Origin: Tomocerus qinae
Taxonomy: Eukaryota > Arthropoda > Collembola > Entomobryomorpha > Tomoceridae
DNA length: 64,000 nucleotides
Direction of reading: 5' to 3'
NCBI GenBank assembly: GCA_020055645.1
Contig: CM034546.1
Location: forward strand, 96,286,001-96,350,000
Shown: in pieces, positions 35,741 to 46,488 of the stretch
Layout: each line of letters starts with the position of its first letter
How positions within the stretch are numbered: the stretch's first letter is position 1
Program-made: the position numbers and the translations under genes
Notes under the pieces: model-generated
Database searches by the model: none
What the model was told of the DNA's origin: nothing
What the model saw: only the letters and a program-made list of their open reading frames with translations

Positions 35741-38700
35741 CAGATGTAGAGTTTGATGAGGGGCGAGGTCAAGAATTTTAGGGTTAAATGATTAAAAAAT
35801 TAAACTGATAGGAAACTGTCAGAAATAACATTTCGTAATTCTAAAGGAATGCACAATCAACAATTGTACAATTGTGTTTGTTGGTTGTATTTCCACCATT
35901 ATTTATGAATACTCCGTGCTGTCCTCCCGCAATTTTTGTCGCAGTTCTTAGGCAAAATTTTGCATGTAAAATCTTTAAAAAATGATTTCAAGATTTTGGA
36001 AAAACGTAAAAATATAACAAAAATGCCATAAAAAAGAGGGGAAAAAATGAGGGAGAGCATGAGGCACCTTTTTTTGAATTTGTGTCTGCAAATGTGAACA
36101 AAAATTCAAAATATATTTCTTACATGTATTTCCCCACTCAAAATCAAAATTTTCAAATTGAATTTTCGATGACTTAAAAAATGATTTTTGAAAATTGGGC
36201 TTTCATGCTCGTCTTAAAAATCTTTGTAAATTCTGAAATAGAAAACCGCATGCCTGTACGTTTAGTCCATTGCTCTGAGTAATATACGCTGAAAGTCCCC
36301 ACCCCTCCTTAACAAGTTTTCTTTATTGGGTATCATTGTCGGACACAAGCGAACACATTTCATATAAAGTAGTACAAATTGGCAGTCAAATGTGTACAAA
36401 AGTAATTTATAACATGCCTGAAGATGTGTTAGTGTTGTTTTAGCAGTGGGCGAATAGCAAGGCATGTACTGAAAACAGACGAAGCGAATTGAAGCGCATA
36501 AAAATGTATCACAATAAAATATGCACATAAAGGATGCATGAGTGAAGTCATATGTGTGTAAATCCACGACATATTATTAGAATAATAATAGGGGAGTGAT
36601 TCACTGTTCTCTCCACGCACTCCAGTACAGTAACATCTCCACGGACAGCAAACTAAGGCCAGGCAATAATAGGCATCAAGAGATCTACAAATAGCCCATC
36701 ATCATCCTTTCTCTGTTATATATCTATCCGATCTCAATTCTATTGCTACCCTGCTAGAAACGGCGTGAACATACAATGACACCACCGAATCCCGATCCGA
36801 ACCTTTTGTAAATAATAAATAACTAGCTACATCTTCTATATCTCGTATATTTAGCTGACTTATTATATGTAATATTTCATCTATGTAATGTGTATACTTT
36901 TCATGTCAGATATTATATCTAAAAGTACATAAGCGAAATTGTTCCGAGTGGTATATTCGGACTGCCCACACGACTCAGCCTTAGTAAGATATAAGCAAGG
37001 ACACAAATAGGTTGATACGGGAGGCTTGAGAAGAAATAGTTTGTATACAATGTGCGTACACCAAAAGATGCACCCTCTAATTTTCAGCACCAAATTTTTA
37101 CGTTGTTACTCAGAACTTTTGTACATTGCAAAGTAATTTTTATTAAATTTTTGTATCAATAGTAATTAAAAAGGTCAGATTTCAGATTATGCTTGATAAA
37201 CTTTATTATAGTCAATTAAGAAACTTGTGGTAGAAAAAATCCTGCAAAAAAAAACAATTACAAAAACCGTCTTGCTTATTAAAAATACATTTTTATTGAA
37301 AAATGTCTGTTGAAAAAAAGATGCTGAAAACTAGGGTCCGTTCACACTAAAAACATCGAAGTCCACGTTGATGTGATATAAAGATGCACTCATATGGAAG
37401 GGAAGTTATAAAAGACCTGGAAATCGTAGCGTAACGACAACGACCCTCTCGATTCATGGATAAATTGCTCACTGAGCCCCATTCTCTCTTGCCAAGTGCT
37501 GGTTCTCATTAACTCGGATCCTTTTGTTCCCCCTGCTCCCTTCCTCCTTTATTGTATTTAGCAATGTAATGCTTTGTGTTGTGACTGTGACTCTATCTGT
37601 GGTTGGCCTGCACTGGAATTGTCACTTTCAGTTATTCTTTCCTAATTGTCACAGAACCAAACAACTGTAAAGCACAAATAGTTTGTTTTTGTTCATAGTT
37701 GTAGATGCATGAATGCATTGCATGCATGCATACCTTAACGAATTTGTTTATCACCCGCCCCCTCACACTACCTAGGCTAATACCTTTACTACATGAACAA
37801 TATTTATGCATAATGTGATATAATATACATCGTTTGTAATACAGGTAGCCACTAGCCAGCTATATTATGTTAAATGTATTTGTGTGGGCGTTTATTACAA
37901 TTTACGCTAAGGGCTGGATTTGCTGTTTGTCGATTTGTCAAAATATATTTTGTCAACCTATATTCAAGCACATGTGTAGTTGAATACCTTTCTCAGCCGA
38001 TTTACATGGTAAATAATACTAAATTCTTATGTCTATAGGTACTCTATCACCATGCATTATAGAGCTCTTCAAATTAATCAAATTATTCGTTTTAATACTT
38101 TCTAGCAATTGTGATGCAGATTTTAAAGGTTTCAAGTACTATGTTTAGTAAGGGAGAGGGTTAAAAAATTGCACAGAGTGAGATTCTAAAAAAATGTTTT
38201 GGCGGTTTGTGTCTGTATATGGTCAAATGTGGTGCCCATCAACACGATATTCGAAAAATAAATGCAGACTCTGTTACTAGTGCAAGCAAACCAGCTTTCT
38301 CTTTTCACTTCTAATCTTTATACCAATTTCTTACTGAGTATGAAAATCCCTGACAGCATTTATTTTTATGCTATTGATACCTTTGTTACATACTGAGGTT
38401 TTCTATTGATGAAAGCATCGGAAATTCGGTATTGCGGGTAATGAATCTTCAATTGGATTCAATTTGCTAATGAATTTTTCAATCGTACACGTCATAAGGA
38501 TGAAATGAAACAAAAAAGTTGCTTGCAGCATTAATCAGCTTCAACAACACAAATCCATGGTTTACACATTTAATGAGGGCATGAAACCACGTTCTTTGTC
38601 ATACATTGTTTCTCTCACTATCTAAGACACAATTTGGACGAGAGTGTTATACATATTAATATTTGACAAGGGTAGCAATGAGGGGAAATCTCAAGTGTAA

Positions 38701-39407
38701 CCATAAGTCATGGGTATTGCACAGTCATAGGTATTTGTTTGGACATGGAAAGGGAGTGATGGGTCATTTGTACTGAACTTCAACATAGTAAAACCATTAA
38801 GTATACTCTTGTATTATATGCATTCACAGTAGGTAGTTCCACATACGTTAAAAAAGGTATATATCGTATAGATCATACTATAGGAGTGCAAGATTCATAA
38901 CCTTTTCATCGTCGTCTTTCATCTTCCATTTCTCGCTTTGGCACTTTTCTGATTCCTTTTTGTGAGTTACCGACAAATCCACAGTTGGAAAGTAGGATAT
39001 ATCTGATAAAATATATCATATGTGTGCATTGTATCATTTTTTGAGAAATGTACCCAGAATCCGGAACTGGGGCTTTCATTTTCATATTCTCTTCATGCAC
39101 TGCTCATTCAACTTAAGCACAAGGCATAATATTGGGAGAAGAGGGTAATGGATGATTATGCAATTCAATTTGGTAATGACAATTACATAGGATGTGGACA
39201 GTACCTTTATATGTTATTTTGTAAAGATAGGGTTTACAAGAGATGATAGTTTGCGGTTCAGATATATAATTAGGTAAGGAATGCCATGCGTAACCAAATA
39301 TGTATTTCAACACAATATTCTACCCCTGTTATACAGGTTGGGGAAAATTTTGCTAATTTTTCCTTAGCTATGGTTAACATGACCTTCCAAAATTAAATTA
39401 AATTAAA
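35741..39407. other. Gene-free AT-rich stretch
   Basis: No gene or RNA I can support. Open frames are short and of chance composition. Near 37710-37730 there is a small cluster of overlapping TGCATTGCA/GCATGC words. Confidence 0.5.
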
Positions 39408-39448
39408 CCAGTATACTGGCTATTCAGGCTACTGCAGTAGCCTGAATA
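39408..39448. repeat. Two adjacent perfect palindromes (12 and 28 bp)
   Basis: CCAGTATACTGG (39408-39419) is a perfect 12-bp palindrome. It is followed after one base by a perfect 28-bp palindrome at 39421-39448, whose left arm is TATTCAGGCTACTG. The second has no loop, so it could extrude as a cruciform or form a 14-bp hairpin in RNA. Confidence 0.9.
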
Positions 39449-39598
39449 TAAAGTGACAACCCTGCTTGGGTGATTGGGCGTGAGTTGTAAAGTTAAAAAA
39501 ATAATCCATTTAATATTTCAGTATAGGATGGGCAATGGAAATTAATAGCCTTTAAAGTTTCCTTTTAGTGGCACTTGATTCGATTCGTTTAACAATCA

Positions 39599-40104
39599 GG
39601 TGAAATTGTCAAATCTTTCAAGAGTAGTATACTAAGTATATGTACAATACCATAATTCTAGTACTACATGCGTCTAAACATAATCATGCATATTAAATGT
39701 AATTCGAGACACTGAACGTGTCTCTCCTTAACATGCATAACTGTATTGCATCTCATCAGAGTTGCGGTAATATGATATGTCAATATTTATTATAACTTAC
39801 CTACACACACAATACAGATATAATGACCTCGGCTATTAAAAGGTAGGTTGTAATAGTATCTTGCTCTCGTGACGCTGGTCTCGTGACACTGGTCTCGTGG
39901 CAGAAGAATTCCAATTATTCAGTCTGTTTTGGAAATAGATCATATCCTAGCCCCCGCAATTCTTTGTCTCGTGTCGTTATGTGATTGATAGGTCAATGCC
40001 ATGTGTCTCATATTACACAACATTATAAATATTGGTACGCACAATATATAGGTATGCAATACTAATTCAATTTTTACTCTCCAGTGAAACTAGTTACCTA
40101 AATA
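39599..40104. repeat. Duplicated segment, copy 1 (about 0.5 kb)
   Basis: This is a direct repeat of 40802-41263. The two copies align along their whole length, with long identical tracts such as TGTAATTCGAGACACTGAAC, GTTGCGGTAATATGATATGT and CCAGTGAAACTAGTTACCTA. Copy 1 carries an extra unit of a short CTGGTCTCGTGAC-type repeat (near 39870-39900) that copy 2 has once. No coding sequence. Confidence 0.9.
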
Positions 40105-40116
40105 CTATTTGGTATA

Positions 40117-40474
40117 CTATATTAGTAGTAATTTATTGCCGGTTTCGATATGGTCTTCCCAAAATAATTCCGAATGTATTCCTAATAATGTAACTTGCTT
40201 AGCAGGCTTTATTAATACACAGTTAACATTAATGGTTATACCTTCTAAACTTTTAAGCGTACTTGTCTTACCAAGAACTAACATTAATTTCTTTATTTCC
40301 ATATTATATCTTAACATCCATTGATTAATACTCAATATCCGAGCGAATGCATTTTTTATTTCTAATGAGATTACAATACATAATTTATTGTTAGCAATTT
40401 CTTTATGAAGGAAGTCAGTTAGCTACTTGAGCATGTATAGTGGAGTGCTTGCTTCTAAATCTAATTTGATGCTT
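40117..40474 (-). pseudogene. Relic of a Jockey-type LINE reverse transcriptase
   Basis: On the minus strand, reverse-transcriptase blocks appear in order: KHQIRFRSKHSTIHAQVA (the QFGFR..HST block), then after a one-base shift LTDFLHKEIANNKLCIVISL with EIKNAF (motif A, with Glu for the usual first Asp). This joins directly to a late block, KLMLVLGKTSTLKSLEGITI, followed by ITINVNCVLIKPAKQVTLLG and LFWEDHI. The segment between motif A and the late block, including the catalytic YADD box, is missing. It is a deleted, inactive fragment lying between the two copies of the 0.5-kb duplication. Confidence 0.7.
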
Positions 40475-40801
40475 TGTTACACTTACATACCATTATCATT
40501 TATATAAGTAATTACCTGATTAAAAACGCATTTTTCCATTATCTTGCGTAACACAGTATGAATACATACAATGACATGGTCCAGTTGCATTATGAACTTT
40601 AGCTAATGTTATTAAATTTTTAGACTATTCGCTACTACTCCTTGCTCAAATCTACAATTGACAAAGTCAGGTTATTGTTGGCTAATATTAGGTATATATA
40701 TATTATGGTATTTATCATAAATGGACATAGTGCTAAAGAATCTACAGATTTCCAATTTCTTTTCTTCAGCTTTCTCCAAGCCATGATTTATATACTTTCT
40801 C

Positions 40802-41263
40802 AGTGAAATGTCAAATGTTTTAAGAGTAGTATATATGCGAAGTATACTTATTCTAGTACTACAAGTGCCTAAACCTAACCATGCATATAAAATGTAATTC
40901 GAGACACTGAACGTGTCTCTCCTTAACATACATACCTTTATTGCATCTCATCACAGTTGCGGTAATATGATATGTCAATATTATAACTTAACTGCACATA
41001 GTACAGATACAATGACCTCCGCTGTTAGAAGTTGGATTGTAATAGTATCTTGCTCTCGCGATACTGGTCTCGTGACAGAAGAATTGCAATTATGCAGTTT
41101 GTTTTGGATATAGATCAGATCCTAACCTCCGCAATTCTTTGTCTCGTGCCCTCGTGTGATTGATAGGTCAATGCCATTTGTCGCATTTTACACAGCATTA
41201 TAAATATAGGTACGCAATACTCATTCAATTTTTACTCTCCAGTGAAACTAGTTACCTAAATAT
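40802..41263. repeat. Duplicated segment, copy 2
   Basis: Direct repeat of 39599-40104, slightly shorter through small deletions. It keeps the same conserved hairpin (GAGACAC TGAAC GTGTCTC at 40911-40929; 39706-39724 in copy 1). The intervening 0.7 kb carries the LINE relic. Confidence 0.9.
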
Positions 41264-41525
41264 AAAATAGCTGAATGCTATATGGTGTTCACACTTCACA
41301 GTCAGTTTACGCAGCAATTACACAACATACTCTTTTCTCAAATAGAATGTTTTCTTTCTTTGTGTACTGTAAACTAAGATGATTCCCATTCCATGTGTTA
41401 AACATAAAATATGCCAAAATCGCGACTAATATCTACATAAAACTTCATGCATTTTTTATAAAACCATTAAATGGATTTTAATTGTAAGCATTTGTAAGCA
41501 CAGTACAATCTGAACATTGACGCAG

Positions 41526-41669
41526 GTCCTCATTGTTGTCACAATTGAGAACTTTATTCCTGCAAGGATATTGTATTTTTCCGATGGTGAAGAACTGGAG
41601 GAGATCTGTATTGAGAGATTTTGCATGAGATTCTGTCCTGCTAATGATCTCCACACTTACAGACATGAG
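41526..41669 (+). CDS. Candidate exon with a FAM177-like motif
   Basis: A frame of exactly 48 codons lies between an acceptor-like tgacgcag and a weak donor GAG/gtttgt, phase 0 on both sides. Its peptide contains IPARILYFSDGEELEEI. This resembles the RRI.HFSDGET.EEYSTDE box that defines the FAM177 family of small uncharacterised animal proteins. The match stops after EE, and the acidic tail and WGPW block of FAM177 are not found downstream. It may be a diverged exon, a relic or coincidence. A later coding-looking segment (MSTFHNEFNLESIANNDG, from 41875) could belong to the same or another gene. Confidence 0.25.
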
Positions 41670-41996
41670 GTTTGTAAATTTAGGAGAAAAAAGCGAAAGG
41701 GTTGCTTTGTATGTTGACGGATTGGCTTGTTATTTCTGTTCGAGCGAAGCATGAAATCGAGGGGATCCAAGTGGAGTCGAGTGCATTCAAGTGTAGCTCA
41801 AGTTGGAGTTTGCCTTCCAAATTCCCGTTCTGTTCCTTTCTCCAGCTCTTTGTGTACGCTTTGCTCTGTAGATATGTCAACTTTTCATAACGAATTTAAC
41901 TTGGAAAGCATCGCTAATAATGACGGGCTGAAAGTTGTGGAGACAGAAACTGAAATTGCAAACATAGTCTACATACACACATCTGCATTTCTGTAG

Positions 41997-44900
41997 TCGC
42001 ACTTTGATCCTTATCTCTCTCCACGCTCCCTCTCGTTTTTCAGGCTTTAATGAGCACTTTGCATTCTCGTTCAGGCATACTTTTCCGTCAATTATTCCGT
42101 CTCCTATTTAGCACTACGTGTATACGCAGTCAATCAGCATACAATACTAAATGACAGCAATTTATAAGTATGAATCAATTTCTATTAACTTAGTTCTAGA
42201 ATCTTGACTTCAAATATCATTGTCTAACTAGGATATTAAACTAGAATTGTTTATAAATGAAAAATGAAGAACATACTGTAATTTTTGATTATTTAAGTAG
42301 CACAGTAGATAGCATAAGACTGCATTGAATTACATCTTGGAAATCTTACTTTTCACAAAAGCATTCAATTACGAATTGTTGTTGTTACATTAGTTAAGTA
42401 AAATCAAAATACACTTCCAGATACATGCACACACTAATGAAGCAAGTTTTGAATTAAGATGCTATGTTCTGTAGACTAATGATATGTAAAGCAATGTGTT
42501 GTAACTTCCCAATTTATGCAGCCTCTTGCAGTAGTACATGTACAGTTCATTAAAGCTTTGCTGAAGTTGAGACTTTGAGACTGAGAAAACTTCCTTAAGG
42601 TATGTGCATAATACCACACCTTTTCATATCATAACTTTCAGGTAGTATAACAACACAGTCCCGTCAGTCCAATTAATTTAATATGGTACTTCATTGTGCA
42701 ACACTCATGAAAGAGCTTTCAGTATTATTATTTTTTCATTTCCATGTTTTATTCAAGCCAGCCGAATTTATAGCCCATTACAAAGAAACAATTTCAATAG
42801 TTTCAATTATTCTAAGAACAATCTGCATGCTTTTGTAAATGTAAATTCACGGACTTCGTGACCCTTAGGCGGACTATCCGACTATCCAATTCGGTGGCAA
42901 TAAAACTTATTTTACATTGACATCAATCACCTCGTTAACATGCAGTTGTACAGATTTAAGTACATCATAGCCATGTATTCTAGTAATGGTATTAAAAATT
43001 ACCCTATTAACGAAAAAATACTATTAAAACCATTGATAATGTGAAGATACAATCAGCCCTGTACTATTTCCTTGATTTTGGTAGGCAAATTCTAAAACTA
43101 ACTAAGATATCTTTAAGGGTGCAGGTGAAGTAATAATTGCTAAATAGTGATGTTGATTGGGAAAGTGGGAGAAAGGTATAAAGATATAGTAGAACATTAT
43201 GAAAGGAAAAGTTTAGAGTAGTGTCGATAGAGGAGTGGGCAAGTCCATTCTTGCAGTTTTGTAAATCCTCCGTGCATGTACAGTACTAAGTCAAGTACAC
43301 TCTCTTAAGCCAGGCAGCATTAGGAACAGCCTCTAATGCATTTCTCCTCTGTATAAGATCTCCATGAATCAAACATAACCCTAGGACCGTAGAATAAGGA
43401 AATGTACCTGTAGTTTGAAGTGTGTACTATGTGTAACTGTGGGAGAAGGTAAAATAAGGTTGCGTGTCAATGCAGTTCATGAATTTCAATTTATATTGTG
43501 ACCGTGTTTCTAGAATGCACAATATCAACTTGAACTACATTATAATGCTATGTGGCTTGCTCTGCTCTAACAGTTACACTCTAATCATATTATATGCTAC
43601 CTAAACATTAATTTTACCACTAGTACTTTGATCTTGTAAACTACACTTTCAAATGCAGTATCAGTATACTTAGTTGGCAAAGTTTATATCATTGAGTTTA
43701 ATGTACAGTATACAGAATGCTGACATCTACTCCAGTGTAAATTGGCAGTTTCAAACGACAAACACTAAAATTCTTAAATTCAGAAAATACATACTAATCA
43801 CAATAATATAGATCGATATAGAAATAACATTGTTAGTGCCCAGATTGGTTCAACGAATAGTAGTATAGTAAGTAGAAAATATTTTTGAAAATCCATGACA
43901 GTGTAGTGTGTCCCAAGCCTTAGTAAGATAATCCATAGTTTCAACCCCAGGCATCATCGCCCACTTGCAACCCACATTAATTAACATTGTGAATAGTCAT
44001 TCTAGCAGTAGTAAATATATGATATATTTCTTTGTGCTATTGTGTATAGTAAACAAGTTTCATGTACCTACGTGTTTATCTAGAAATTAACTGTTGCAAT
44101 AAATGGTTAGCAAAAGTTGTGTAGAACTGAGCATAGTGATTATGAAGTATTATGTGTCTAAAGTCCGGGGTGTGGGCGTTGTACTGCACAATTTTGCAAT
44201 TGTCCGGAACACAAAGGTTCAAAACCGATTGTCAAACAAGGTAGACGAGTTAATTCATGCTGAGTGCACACCTTTCCTACTTTCTCCGTTACTGTTTGAA
44301 AGGAGTTTGGGCGAGAGGATAAGCCACTACGCTTAGATTATAGTAGGTACTACAGTCCAAGAGGAGACCATTTGGAAATAAGTAGAAAGGATATACTGCA
44401 AGTTGACTACTTAGACATAAGCTCGTGTTGAAGTAGATATTAGAGCTGCGAATTCGTGGTGGTTAACGCCCGCCCGCGCCCGGGTTCACCAAAAGGAGGT
44501 CACGACAAGATATATCCTAAGATATCCGTAGGTACAAGATGTTTCTAACAGCTACCAATATAAACCCTAAGATTTCCCGTGCCAATACCCAACGGCGCAA
44601 GAGGAACAATATTCGATGAAAAACTAGCTAAGTAAGCTAGATCTAGAAATATCTAGAAAATAGGTGGCTGAAAAGCTGGATATGAAAACGGAATCTATTT
44701 GAAGGTAGTTTGCTAAGATATTGGTAGGTATACTGGAGCATAAGAGTTTGGACTTTTGGGACACAATTACAATTGTTAATGCAACGGATGGAATGTGAAA
44801 AACTATTAGGATAAAAAGGCTGGATTGAGCAGAAATTCTTATAGCGAGTGTTTTAGGCAATAAATAGTGTACTGTTATTTACTTTGGGGAAAGTAGAAGC

Positions 44901-46110
44901 GATGGGAAAAGAAAGTAAAATTATAATGTGTTTGTATAGGGAAGTGTGGTCTGCTTATAAAAATACTTAGGGAGCTATCAGATTTAGACATTAGAGCTAC
45001 GGTTATCTATTTGCGTAGCTACTATGCTTAGAAAAAGAGTTTCCTTGAGACAGTCGGTAGATCTTGGACGAGGTTTCTATGCATAGCTTAACTTTCTTTG
45101 TTCTTTGGGTGAAATCAAGTCAAGTCACTTTTCATATCAGGGGCGATATAACTTTATATTTGGCCGTAGTTCTGTTCTTGGTTTTCTTACAATAACAAAG
45201 CGGAATGTGAATCGGGGATCCCAATCCGAAAGCGACTTGAGAAATGAAACTCCTCCTTGCACCATTCGAGTCGAGCCAGTGCTTTGCAGGGTGTCCGCCT
45301 GCCAAGGACGGATCGACCGGTGCAAAAGCCAGGCTTTAGACTTGCGCCCGGACTCAGACTGTTTCCTCTGAAGTCGAATAGTACCTACTGCCTACATCAC
45401 TATTTATGCATCTACAGCAGAATGTTGCAGTTAGTAGTAGTGTTAACCATGTAGCTAGTGTATATCTCCTTAATTTTAGATATATATCCCTTCTCCTACT
45501 GCATGTCCTTATGCAGCGTGTAACCCGAACCGGGTGCTATTCCATAGGAACTATTGTGTCTACCCTACTTTCACCAAATTTTCTTCCCTCCTACTACCTT
45601 ACCTTTCTCACTCAAATATTTCGCCCAAAACTACGGTCCCTTTTACTAGCATTGAGTTTCGAGTTGCGTTAAGTTTCTTCTTGCTCATATCAACTCGTCC
45701 GGTCTGGTCTGCCTTGTCTTTTCCTAGCCTGCCGAACGTGGTTGGGACTGGCTTGGCTTCGTCTAACTCGACTCGGCTCCTGTTCACACGATTTTCATCC
45801 CATCCTAGCCTGGCCAACCTGGCCTCCTCTCAATTGACTTGACCTGACCAGAATCAATCCTCTCCTCCATAATTTCTTGGTTCCATTCTATTCTATTACA
45901 TTGTAAATACTATTTTATTTTTGGTTCTTTCCCTTTCTCCTTCATTTAAATTGTATATATGTGCAAATAGTATATTTAGGATATTAACCATCTTTACAAA
46001 AAAGGTGCAGAGGGGTTAATTACTATCTGTGATCCAAAATCAATCATATCTCTCTGGGGGAAATTTACATGTAATATTAAAGGGCTACTAATTATACTTA
46101 ATTATATTGA
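41997..46110. other. No supported gene
   Basis: AT-rich to about 44.4 kb, then a few short patches of higher GC (44450-44510, 45190-45370, 45680-45850). These patches have overlapping frames on both strands and repeated CTGG/CTCGACT words. The patches could be upstream exons or a promoter of the gene ending at 46488, but I cannot show it. Confidence 0.4.
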
Positions 46111-46488
46111 CAACTGTGTCTGTGTCATTTTGTGGTGTCTGTCGTATCAAAAGCCGTCAAAATTTCACGATTCGTGCAGCAGAATTTGGGGGGATTGAGG
46201 GACTACTGGAACAGTCGTGTCGGACCCGTCATCAACGAAGTCTCAAGTAAGTATTTCTAACTAATTTTACACCCTATCATCACATCACACTCACATGGCA
46301 ATTGGATTTGTACTCCCTTAACCCTGTCATCGTGAAATCATATTTAAAGGCATAACACATGGTGGCTATTTATAGACAGGGCTAAATCTCAGTTTACTGT
46401 ATCAGATGTGTATACCTACTTTTGTCTCAACTGTCTTTAATGCACAGGAGAAAGGCTCAAGGAATGCGCGTCTGAGCCAATGACGTAG
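46111..46488 (+). CDS. 3' end of an unrecognised spliced gene (two last exons)
   Basis: An exon ending at 46246 with a strong donor (TCA A/GTAAGTAT) joins, in phase 1, an exon at 46448-46488 after a good acceptor (ctttaatgcacag). The joined C terminus contains KAVKISRFVQQNLGGLRDYW, then NSRVGPVINEVSRERLKECA and SEPMT before the stop. Codon choice is unlike the surrounding AT-rich DNA. The left edge is the limit of the open frame; the real acceptor may be at 46152 (atcaaaag) or 46178 (gattcgtgcag). Upstream exons were not found. I do not recognise the family; the amphipathic helical look and small C-terminal exons suggest a small protein, but that is a guess. Confidence 0.5.

Noticed and set aside
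44200..44240. tRNA-like B box (AGGTTCAAAACC)
   Set aside because: No matching A box, anticodon arm or acceptor stem could be folded around it. No other tRNA was found in the window.
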